Source: an uncultured Eubacteriales bacterium (GTDB taxonomy: Bacteria; Bacillota; Clostridia; Oscillospirales; Butyricicoccaceae). Taken from it: 12,885 nucleotides of DNA. Of this stretch, positions 7,346-12,087 are shown piece after piece (within the stretch, counting starts at the first letter, position 1; every line of letters starts with the position of its first letter). A model generated the notes under the pieces. The model had not been told where the DNA came from and made no database searches. It saw only the letters and a program-made list of their open reading frames with translations. The position numbers and the translations under genes were made by a program. The stretch covers positions 1-12,885 of the forward strand of contig CAKTWY010000063.1 of assembly GCA_934630445.1 (NCBI GenBank), in the 5' to 3' direction.

Positions 7346-7504
7346 ATGATTATAATGATCGACGCCGGGCACGGGATCGAGACGGCGGGCAAACGCGCGC
7401 CGGACGGGTCGTACCTGGAAGCGTTTTTTAGCAAGCCGCGAGGCTTTTTTTATTTTGACCAGTATGAATTTTCGACATGGGATACTGTTGCTGATATTTG
7501 CTGA
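7346..7504 (+). pseudogene. 5' stub of a phage N-acetylmuramoyl-L-alanine amidase (Amidase_3-type endolysin)
   Basis: A strong AAGGAGGG ribosome binding site (7332-7339) precedes ATG at 7346. The first 26 codons read MIIMIDAGHGIETAGKR and then PDGSYLEA, the signature N terminus of Firmicutes phage Amidase_3 lysins, including the GHG zinc-ligand region. After LEA the frame becomes FFSKPRGFF and unrelated codons, ending at TGA 7502-7504, for 52 residues in all. Intact enzymes of this type are several times longer. The gene has lost everything after about base 7423, apparently by deletion. It cleaved the amide between muramic acid and the stem peptide in the ancestral phage and should be inactive here. 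Confidence 0.75.
7433..7451 (+). terminator. Short terminator fused to the amidase stub
   Basis: AAGCC, a GCGA (GNRA) loop, GGCTT and a run of seven T. The stem is only 5 bp but the U-tract is long. It is translated as part of the stub, which argues that it belonged to a different gene before the deletion. Confidence 0.5.
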
Positions 7505-7512
7505 TGAATCAT

Positions 7513-7540
7513 AAAAAATCCGCCCCGTTATCCGGGGCGG
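7513..7540 (-). terminator. Terminator of the 71-aa small protein gene
   Basis: On the - strand, an 8-bp perfect stem CCGCCCCG / CGGGGCGG with a 5-base loop is followed by ATTTTTTATG. It lies 8 bases past the stop codon of the gene on that strand. Confidence 0.85.
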
Positions 7541-7547
7541 AAAGCGG

Positions 7548-7763
7548 TCAGCGCCAGAAACGCGGCAATTTAATGATGCGAATTGCAGTGATCTGCGGCG
7601 GAATACTCCTGGTCATAACGCCGTTGTACAGGATACGTACAAAATCGCCACGCCGAAAGCGCATTGCAAACGGCGTGTTAACGCGAACTTCCTGCCGTGT
7701 ATTGCGGTCTATCACGAGCAGATGATCCCGCCGCACGGACAATACAGTAGCAAACATAATCAT
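7548..7763 (-). CDS. Conserved 71-aa small protein, possible beta-barrel fold
   Basis: The start ATG at 7763 follows a GGAGGTGG ribosome binding site at good spacing (7769-7776). The sequence alternates hydrophobic and charged residues (VLSVRRDHLLVIDRNTRQ, then RRGDFVRILYNGVMT and SIPPQITAIRI). This suggests a small all-beta, OB-like barrel with no membrane segment and no signal peptide. Similar 65-80-residue proteins with a closing YNG-x-MT-x-SIPPQI motif seem common in Clostridia, from memory, but I know of no assigned function. It is monocistronic, with its own terminator, and diverges from the YhhN gene. It could be host or accessory, since it sits at the right edge of the prophage remnant. 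Confidence 0.75.
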   Translation of the reverse strand: MIMFATVLSVRRDHLLVIDRNTRQEVRVNTPFAMRFRRGDFVRILYNGVMTRSIPPQITAIRIIKLPRFWR

Positions 7764-7907
7764 AAAGCCACCTCCAGTTACTACATTACAGAATATGTGA
7801 ACACTGGATATTGTGCGATCGTATTTTGCTTATATATTGTCTGCCGTGTCGCTTGCGCCGTTGAGATATTTTTTCGACGTTTGCCGGCAGGAACGCAATG
7901 ATATATG

Positions 7908-7916
7908 TGGTATGAT
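7908..7916 (+). promoter_or_regulatory. Extended -10 promoter for the YhhN-family gene
   Basis: TGGTATGAT fits an extended -10 element (TG-n-TATGAT); no good -35 is seen, as is usual for this promoter type. Initiation near 7923 would leave a 5' UTR of about 48 bases before the GTG at 7971. This also argues against the upstream ATG at 7905, which lies upstream of the predicted transcription start. Confidence 0.45.
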
Positions 7917-7970
7917 CATGGCGTGAAGATGCCGTTCACAGAATGGGCACGCAGGAGAGGAGGAAAGTCA

Positions 7971-8678
7971 GTGATACTCGCCATAGTGGCGCTGTGCAAT
8001 GTGCTGCTTTTTGTATGGACGTTTCAGGCCAGACTGTGCCTTGCCGGCGCAAAAGACGGGCGAGTGCACCAATTTCCGAAAGGAAGCCGCTTAATTCTCA
8101 GTTTCTCCATCGTATTGGCGAATTTTGTTATTTGGTGCTTAGAGCTGTACACAGTCCACAAACTGCTGATATTTACAGGTATGCTGTTCTCTTTTGCGGG
8201 AGACTTATCGATGGCCGGGCTGCTGCCGTGGCGAAACCGACTGATCGGCGGTATGATGACCTTCGGCGTTGCCCATTGTTCCTATATGGCAGCTTTTATT
8301 GCAGCGGCGCATGCAAACGGAACAACTGTCTTCAATGTCTGTCTGCTGGCGGCGTTTTGCGGGGATACGGGCATGCTGTTTTTCATGTGGCGGGCCTTCA
8401 TCCGCAATCCGAAAAAAACGGACCTTATCAACCGGGGGGCGTTGTTATATGGGCTTCTGGTCGGCGGAACGGCAAGTTTTGCGCTTGGCGCGGCAAGTGT
8501 TCTGCGGCACGGCTGGGTTTGTGCGGCGATCGGCGGGTTGTTGTTCGTCATATCCGACGCGGTTGTGGCGGCAGTAAATATCGGGGAACATTCAATCAAA
8601 AATAAGGATGTATGGATCTGGATTACATATATTCCGGCGCAGGCCATGATTGTGTATGCGTCTGTACTTCTGTGGTGA
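7971..8678 (+). CDS. YhhN/TMEM86-family integral membrane protein, lysoplasmalogenase-like
   Basis: This is a 235-residue protein made almost wholly of hydrophobic helices, about seven or eight. Family markers are visible in order: FAGDLSMAG with GD at 77-78, FGVAHCSYMAAF with H102, CGDTGMLFF near 130, and LLFVISDAVVA with SD at 195-196. YhhN/TMEM86 proteins hydrolyse the vinyl-ether bond of lysoplasmalogens in the membrane. Many Clostridia make plasmalogens, so that role fits, but the bacterial branch is little tested. I chose the GTG at 7971, 7 bases after GAGGAGG. The in-frame ATG at 7905 lacks a good ribosome binding site and would add 22 charged residues. The gene is monocistronic and convergent with the LysM-CAP gene. 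Confidence 0.75.
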   Translation: MILAIVALCNVLLFVWTFQARLCLAGAKDGRVHQFPKGSRLILSFSIVLANFVIWCLELYTVHKLLIFTGMLFSFAGDLSMAGLLPWRNRLIGGMMTFGVAHCSYMAAFIAAAHANGTTVFNVCLLAAFCGDTGMLFFMWRAFIRNPKKTDLINRGALLYGLLVGGTASFALGAASVLRHGWVCAAIGGLLFVISDAVVAAVNIGEHSIKNKDVWIWITYIPAQAMIVYASVLLW

Positions 8679-8759
8679 GAAGCAGCTGTGTGTCGGCTGG
8701 AGAATCATCGGTGCGGCAAAGAATGGGTGCTGTTCCGAGTACAGGGCAGAGAAGAAACG

Positions 8760-8792
8760 AAAACGCCGCAGCTTTTTTAGCTGCGGCGTTTT
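8760..8792. terminator. Bidirectional terminator between convergent genes
   Basis: A perfect 14-bp inverted repeat AAAACGCCGCAGCT / AGCTGCGGCGTTTT encloses a TTTTT loop. Its A and T ends give a U-tract in both directions. It serves the YhhN gene (+, ends 8678) and the LysM-CAP gene (-, ends 8842). Confidence 0.9.
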
Positions 8793-8841
8793 CATCAGGC
8801 AGTTCTCGTTGAGCGAACGGCCTTTGTGCTTTTTATCCGTG

Positions 8842-9444
8842 TCAGCCAATGAACATCTGCGTCCAGTAATTGCCGTCTGCGACGTAACCGACGCCGATTT
8901 GCGTATAAGAGGCATTCAAAATGTTGGCACGGTGGCCGCTGGAATTCATCCATGCGTCAACCACCGCTTTGGGGGTGCGCTGCCCGGCGGCAATGTTCTC
9001 GCCGGCAGTGCGGTAAGATATGCCGAAGTTTTTTATCATCTGAAAGGGCGAGCCATAAGTCGGGCTGGTATGGGAGAAATAGCGGTTGTCGGCCATGTCC
9101 TGCGATTTGTAGCGCGCGACACGGGAGAGCTCCCAGTTATGCGTTAAGGCGCTGAGGCCGTTTTCGCGGCGTGCGGCATTGACGAGGCGGATGACTTCCT
9201 GCTCAAAGGAAGTGACTGCCGTGTCCGTCTCCGGAATCGTGAGCACCTGACCGGGATAAATGAGATCGGGGTTGGAAACCTGCGGGTTTGCCTGGATTAT
9301 TTCACTGGTACCGACCTGATATTTGACAGCCAGCTTCCACATGGTGTCTCCGCTTTTGACAGTGTGTGAAAGTGCCAGCGCGCTCGTTGAGAGAAGCAGC
9401 ATTGCGACTGCGGATACCGAAAAAAGTGAAAATAGCTTCTTCAT
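8842..9444 (-). CDS. Secreted LysM-CAP (YkwD-like, SCP/PR1) protein
   Basis: This 200-residue exported protein begins MKKLFSLFSVSAVAMLLL and has a likely signal-peptidase site after ALA near residue 25. A single LysM repeat (about 27-71, HTVKSGDTMWKLAVKY to YPGQVLTIP) should bind peptidoglycan or chitin-like glycans. A CAP domain follows (about 83-199) with the usual motifs: NRYFSHTSP (H125), AGENIAAG (E149), SSGHRANIL (H171) and YWTQMF. The domain order and size match YkwD-type proteins, several of which are spore- or wall-associated in Bacillota; the molecular activity of bacterial CAP domains is uncertain. The start at 9444 is fixed by AAAGGAGGT 10 bases upstream; the in-frame start at 9537 would bury the signal peptide. 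Monocistronic, sharing a terminator with the YhhN gene. Confidence 0.9.
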   Translation of the reverse strand: MKKLFSLFSVSAVAMLLLSTSALALSHTVKSGDTMWKLAVKYQVGTSEIIQANPQVSNPDLIYPGQVLTIPETDTAVTSFEQEVIRLVNAARRENGLSALTHNWELSRVARYKSQDMADNRYFSHTSPTYGSPFQMIKNFGISYRTAGENIAAGQRTPKAVVDAWMNSSGHRANILNASYTQIGVGYVADGNYWTQMFIG

Positions 9445-9558
9445 TGAAATGTAACCTCCTTTGGTAAAAAACATGCTGAAAAACGCAGGGTGCTTATTTG
9501 CACAGTCAGTATTGTACGGGGGGAGCAAAACCTGCAAGTGAGGAAAGTGTTTAGGCTA

Positions 9559-9573
9559 TATATGCAGCATATA
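9559..9573. promoter_or_regulatory. 15-bp palindrome upstream of the LysM-CAP gene
   Basis: TATATGC-A-GCATATA is a perfect inverted repeat about 115 bases before the start codon. It could be an operator; no regulator is identifiable here. A weak promoter-like pair, TTGCAG then TACAAT with only 15 bases between, lies between it and the gene on the - strand. Confidence 0.3.
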
Positions 9574-9600
9574 CAGCGGCAAAGGTATATTTCTAGAGAG

Positions 9601-9632
9601 GAACGCGACCCCGCCGGAGCGGAGCCGCGTTC
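9601..9632. other. Strong hairpin between the micropeptide unit and the LysM-CAP gene
   Basis: GAACGCG and CGCGTTC (7 bp) enclose an inner CCGC-CGGA-GCGG stem. There is no clear T-run on either side, so a terminator call is not secure. It may protect the 3' end of the upstream - strand transcript. Confidence 0.45.
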
Positions 9633-9653
9633 GACTTTCATCTGAACCATGAG

Positions 9654-9731
9654 TTAACAAAAAGCGGGAGGCAATGTGTATTCATCGGAAATACGATGCA
9701 AAAGCGCCTCGAACCGCGTAAATGCCTCCAT
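9654..9731 (-). CDS. Possible 25-aa micropeptide, TAATG-coupled to the upstream micropeptide
   Basis: Its ATG (9731-9729) shares the final A of the preceding TAA stop, giving TAATG, the classic arrangement for translational coupling. The peptide begins MEAFTRFEALLHR and ends LPPAFC, with a TAA stop at 9654-9656. It is amphipathic at the start (FTRFEALLHRI) and has no signal or membrane segment. Caution: the same bases form a terminator-like structure (9661-9729) whose T-run encodes the last residues. The frame may therefore be fortuitous. No family recognised. Confidence 0.3.
   Translation of the reverse strand: MEAFTRFEALLHRISDEYTLPPAFC
9661..9729 (-). terminator. Terminator-like structure overlapping the second micropeptide frame
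   Basis: On the - strand, GGAGGCA (9729-9723) pairs with TGCCTCC (9673-9667), followed by CGCTTTTTG. The 49-base loop holds a second stem, CATCG / CGATG (9683-9687 with 9694-9698). The long loop makes it weaker than a standard terminator. Confidence 0.4.
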
Positions 9732-9811
9732 TAGCAGCCAAAGCCAAAATACTGGCAAAGCATCTCGAAGAGCGCGCTGCAGTCAAAATTAACATTAGAA
9801 TTACAGAACAT
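9731..9811 (-). CDS. 26-aa cysteine-containing micropeptide, unknown family
   Basis: A near-perfect Shine-Dalgarno AAAGGAGG lies 8 bases before ATG 9811. The peptide begins MFCNSNVNFDC and ends QYFGFGC. It has cysteines at 3, 11, 19 and 26, spaced 8, 8 and 7 residues apart, and is otherwise rich in Phe, Asn and Leu with only two acidic and no basic residues. It has no signal peptide of the usual kind. It is preceded by a promoter and a long structured leader, and overlaps a second tiny frame by TAATG. Possible roles include a metal- or redox-sensing peptide, a modified-peptide precursor, or a regulatory leader peptide; none can be shown from the sequence. No peptide-modifying enzyme is encoded nearby. 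The ribosome binding site and context make translation likely. Confidence 0.5.
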   Translation of the reverse strand: MFCNSNVNFDCSALFEMLCQYFGFGC

Positions 9812-10026
9812 TGGTGAAACCTCCTTTAGCAGTAACGGTTTGGTTGCACATGCATGCCGGCCGCCCGGTGGGCGAGACATGTGCAGCCAGAACTTTGATT
9901 TTATGCGCATCCGTCCGCTCAGGCGGGCGGTCGCTTAAGCTTGAATCGTGCAGGATAAAAGGTCTGCACGCGACCGGCCTTCGTGCTTTGCGGTGCAAAG
10001 CAATCGGCGTACTGTCTCTCGAGGAC
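9812..10026 (-). ncRNA. Structured ~215-nt leader RNA upstream of the micropeptides
   Basis: From the predicted start near 10026, the - strand RNA contains four hairpins in order. H1 is a 7-bp stem GCTTTGC / GCAAAGC (9985-10001). H2 is a 7-bp stem CGTGCAG / CTGCACG with a 10-base loop (9947-9970). H3 is an 8-bp stem with one mismatch and a CTGA loop (9911-9930). H4 is an 8-bp outer stem TGCACATG / CATGTGCA holding an inner CGCCC / GGGCG stem (9845-9885). The Shine-Dalgarno follows 23 bases after H4. I compared it by eye with T-box, cobalamin, SAM, c-di-GMP, ZTP and fluoride riboswitch cores and saw no match. It may be a riboswitch, a regulatory leader, or a stand-alone small RNA. Confidence 0.45.
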
Positions 10027-10032
10027 GGTTTT

Positions 10033-10061
10033 ATTGTAACCGTTTTGTAACTATTTTGCAA
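10033..10061 (-). promoter_or_regulatory. Near-consensus sigma-A promoter of the micropeptide unit
   Basis: On the - strand: TTGCAA (10061-10056), a spacer of exactly 17 bp, and TACAAT (10038-10033). It lies in the A/T-rich gap just after the sugar kinase gene and points toward the micropeptides. These genes therefore do not depend on read-through from the kinase. Confidence 0.75.
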
Positions 10062-10088
10062 ATGCAATTTCTCCCAACGGATCAAACG

Positions 10089-11063
10089 TCAGTACTTTTG
10101 CACAGGCTGCGCTTGAACGGCGATATCCGGATGCAGCTTTATAAGCGTCTGAAGGGCGGCGGGAGAGATTGCGCCCTCCATAGGGCCAAACGCCGCGGTG
10201 TTCAGCGCTCCGGCAGCTGACGCCAGCTTCAGCGTCTCACTGAGCGGACGCCCTTCGAGAAGCCCGCACAGGAACGCACCGTCAAAACAATCGCCCGCGC
10301 CGGTCGCATCGATGGAAACAACCGGGTATACCCCCATGGAAAGGACCTGGCTGCGCGAGTAGACTGTGCAGCCTTTTGCTCCATTCTTGAGCGCGAGGAT
10401 TTCAAGGACCGGATTTTCAAAGCAGCGTTTGACTGCGCGCGGCGTTGTATGCTCGCCGGTCAGGAGGAGGAGCTCTTCACGTCCGGGGAGAAAAATACTG
10501 GTATGTCGGAGAACCTCGCGCACGAGCGCAAGCGATTCAGCGTTGTGAAGGAGTTCCGGGCGGATGTTCGGATCAAAGCTGATTTTGGCGCCCTGGCGGC
10601 GCGCACGCTCCATTGCAATGATGATTTCGCGGCCGAAGGCATGGTTTGCCGTCAGCGAACAACCCATGATATGAAAATAGCGGCATCCCTTGAAAACGGC
10701 CTCGTCAGGAGCAACAGCCCGAACAGCGGGGGTGTTGTTGAGATGAAAAATAAAGTTGCGCGAGCCGTCGGAAAAATATGTAACAAAGGCACAGGCGGAG
10801 CTGCCGGTGTGGTCGAGCAGAACGTGTGAAGTATCCACGCCATCCTTTTGCAGACGGGAGAGAACGCAGGCACCGAAATCATCTGCACCGATGCCGCCAA
10901 CGATGGCGCAGCGATGCCCGAGCCGCGCAATGGTATCGGCACAAATGGCAGGCGCACCGCTTGGGAACGGGCCCTGGAAAGGGCCGGGAAGGGAAAGGGG
11001 CATATCGGGATGTGTACGCATAATTTCGACGAGTATCTCGCCCATGATCCATATTTCCTGCAT
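10089..11063 (-). CDS. PfkB-family (ribokinase-like) carbohydrate kinase
   Basis: A 324-residue cytosolic ATP-dependent sugar kinase of normal family length. It opens with MGEILVEIMRT, the KdgK/fructokinase-style first strand. The substrate-binding turn PSGAPAICADTIARLG (34-49) replaces the usual GGAxxN by SGAPAI, so substrate choice may be unusual. GGIGADDFG (56-64), SFDPNIRPE (162-170, a hallmark of sugar-acid and fructose kinases) and KNGAKG (226-231) follow. The second PfkB signature DATGAGDCFDGAFLCGLL holds the anion hole and catalytic base D258. GGAGGAG lies 6 bases before the ATG at 11063. It has its own promoter and no adjacent sugar transporter or metabolic gene, so the substrate cannot be named; 2-keto-3-deoxygluconate, fructose or a nucleoside are reasonable guesses. 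Confidence 0.88.
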   Translation of the reverse strand: MQEIWIMGEILVEIMRTHPDMPLSLPGPFQGPFPSGAPAICADTIARLGHRCAIVGGIGADDFGACVLSRLQKDGVDTSHVLLDHTGSSACAFVTYFSDGSRNFIFHLNNTPAVRAVAPDEAVFKGCRYFHIMGCSLTANHAFGREIIIAMERARRQGAKISFDPNIRPELLHNAESLALVREVLRHTSIFLPGREELLLLTGEHTTPRAVKRCFENPVLEILALKNGAKGCTVYSRSQVLSMGVYPVVSIDATGAGDCFDGAFLCGLLEGRPLSETLKLASAAGALNTAAFGPMEGAISPAALQTLIKLHPDIAVQAQPVQKY

Positions 11064-11132
11064 ATCGATCTCCTCCTGCGGTCATGCGGCTTGCTCTGTG
11101 AAAGCCCTGTAGAAAAACTGGGGAACGGATTA

Positions 11133-11161
11133 AGCATACAACGTAAACGCGCAAAACGCAA
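11133..11161 (-). promoter_or_regulatory. Promoter of the PfkB kinase gene
   Basis: On the - strand: TTGCGT (11161-11156), 17 bp, TATGCT (11138-11133). Transcription would begin near 11126, about 60 bases before the start codon. A 6-bp hairpin CGCTGC / GCAGCG (11177-11200) lies just upstream of the -35 and could be a regulatory site. The remaining bases between this gene and the next (to about 11306) show nothing else. Confidence 0.65.
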
Positions 11162-11306
11162 GATGTCCGCAGTACGCGCTGCGGCTGTCTGGCTGCAGCG
11201 TATAGGGAAATGCATGACAGCCGTGCACTTTCCTGAAATTTATGGAGTGTGATGGAAAAAAGAGAATATGTAAGTCTTTTAGTCGTTCAGGCGGCGGTGT
11301 ATCATC

Positions 11307-11351
11307 AAAAAAACCGGAGAAGTCTGCGATTCCGCATCACAGTTTCTCCGG
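11307..11351 (-). terminator. Terminator of the two-gene small-protein operon
   Basis: On the - strand, CCGGAGAA (11351-11344) pairs with TTCTCCGG (11321-11314), immediately followed by seven T. The loop contains a small TGCG / CGCA stem. It lies 14 bases past the stop of the 60-aa gene. Confidence 0.85.
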
Positions 11352-11365
11352 GGCGCAGGGAGATT

Positions 11366-11548
11366 TTACTGCTCGTTAGGCGGAACGAGCAGACGCGCGG
11401 CATATACCTGCAGCGCTTCAAATGTCGTAATTTCATCATTCTGCATGAGTTCCTGCCGGACTTCGGTCGGCAGAGTGTTGAAATATTCCTGACTCGAAAG
11501 GTCCTGGTCGAGCAGGTCGCTCAGGCAAAGATGCGGACTGTCTGACAT
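11366..11548 (-). CDS. 60-aa small soluble protein, function unknown
   Basis: An excellent GGAGGTG ribosome binding site lies 6 bases before the ATG at 11548. The sequence is acidic and helical (SDLLDQDLSSQEYFNTLPTE, then LMQNDEITTFEALQVYAARL) and lacks signal or membrane segments. Small proteins containing EYFNTLP-x-EVRQ and ITTFEALQ-x-YAARL look familiar from Clostridia, but I know of no assigned function. The gene follows the 44-aa gene by 29 bases on the same strand and ends in a strong terminator, so the two form an operon. The overlapping + strand frame (11249-11545) lacks a ribosome binding site and protein-like composition. Confidence 0.8.
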   Translation of the reverse strand: MSDSPHLCLSDLLDQDLSSQEYFNTLPTEVRQELMQNDEITTFEALQVYAARLLVPPNEQ

Positions 11549-11577
11549 GTGTTCACCTCCATATCCATCCGTGGCGT

Positions 11578-11712
11578 TCAGACATCGTTATTGGGAATGG
11601 ACTTCTTTTTGGCGTTTTTATTCTGATTTTGGTTTTCACGGGTAATGGGCGTCTGACCATTGCATTTTTCCATACGCGCTTTTTTATTATCGGGCTGACT
11701 GTCTTTGGGCAT
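11578..11712 (-). CDS. 44-aa Lys/Asn/Gln-rich small protein, function unknown
   Basis: ATG at 11712 has GAGGTGA 6 bases upstream; the stop TGA is at 11578-11580. The peptide begins MPKDSQPDNKKARMEKC and ends KKKSIPNNDV. It is very hydrophilic and basic, rich in Lys, Asn and Gln, with one cysteine and almost no hydrophobic core, so it is probably disordered. This composition recalls minor small acid-soluble spore proteins and other spore-core peptides, but I see no defining motif. It is the first gene of a two-gene unit with the 60-aa protein 29 bases downstream. Upstream, TCATA and CAAACTA 17 bases apart (about 11724-11752) loosely resemble a forespore sigma-F/G promoter, one base off in each box. 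Confidence 0.65.
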   Translation of the reverse strand: MPKDSQPDNKKARMEKCNGQTPITRENQNQNKNAKKKSIPNNDV

Positions 11713-11825
11713 ACAAATCACCTCGGCATTAGTTTGCGCCGCGTGCGAAAAAATATGAATCCTTATCAGGAGCAGCCGTGTTTTTGGAAGTGACGCTTGT
11801 CCTGAAGACAGCGCTAAGCGCTCGC

Positions 11826-11854
11826 TTGCGGCCGGGGAAGAAAACTGATATAAT
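11826..11854 (+). promoter_or_regulatory. Sigma-A promoter upstream of the HAD gene leader
   Basis: TTGCGG (11826-11831), 17-bp spacer, perfect TATAAT (11849-11854). Initiation near 11861 would give a leader of about 227 nt before the HAD start at 12088. An AGCGCT-A-AGCGCT repeat (11810-11822) lies directly upstream of the -35. Confidence 0.65.
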
Positions 11855-11881
11855 CAAAAAGAGCCGCAGGCTGTTTTTGAT
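11853..11881. promoter_or_regulatory. 13-bp inverted repeat over the -10 edge and start site
   Basis: ATCAAAAAGAGCC and GGCTGTTTTTGAT pair with one mismatch around a GCA loop. With its A and T ends it could be a bidirectional terminator. Because it begins at the end of TATAAT and covers the predicted start site, an operator for a repressor is an alternative. Confidence 0.45.
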
Positions 11882-12087
11882 CGCATGCGCGCCGGTTGCC
11901 CGCAGGGCGATGCGTGCGCGAATGAAATGAAAGTTTTTTATTGCGGAGCAATAAAAAAACAACTTACAGCTGTTTTTTATTACACATGTGCGGCGGCTGT
12001 ACGAAGGGCGAGACGCGCGCGGTTGGGAACACTTTCTGAAATTCCGTGTATCAAATGCGCTTTCGTTAGAGAAGGGAGAAGCGATAT
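11861..12087 (+). ncRNA. Structured 5' leader of the HAD gene with competing hairpins
   Basis: No convincing gene lies in the 375 bases before the HAD start. The predicted transcript has a GC-rich stem of 12 pairs (11882-11893 with 11906-11918, one bulge, two G-U). Then come three A/T-rich segments: GTTTTTTATTGC (11933-11944), GCAATAAAAAAAC (11948-11960) and TGTTTTTTATT (11971-11981). The middle one can pair with either neighbour but not both. The second pairing ends in a U-rich arm, as in an attenuator. The remaining 100 bases show no further structure that I can support. Confidence 0.35.

Noticed and set aside
11..7452. Similar GC-rich words plus T-runs at both ends of the prophage remnant (GCGGGGCTTTTTT and GCGAGGCTTTTTTT) as attachment sites
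   Set aside because: Both are explained as terminators. The identity is partial and no integrase or tRNA gene is nearby, so an att-site call is not supported.
9812..10026. T-box or known riboswitch in the micropeptide leader
   Set aside because: No T-box sequence (UGGNACCGCG), no cobalamin box and no other core motif I can recognise. Left as an unassigned structured RNA.
9801..10085. 94-codon - strand frame over the leader RNA
   Set aside because: It crosses the predicted promoter and all four hairpins, has no ribosome binding site at its start and reads as random, basic, low-quality protein.
11249..11545. 98-codon + strand frame opposite the 60-aa gene
   Set aside because: It lacks a convincing ribosome binding site and runs through the terminator and the well-supported - strand gene; its composition is that of an antisense shadow.
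11729..11962. 77-codon - strand frame
   Set aside because: No ribosome binding site and it includes the inverted repeat and promoter region; the 44-aa gene just after it has far better signals.
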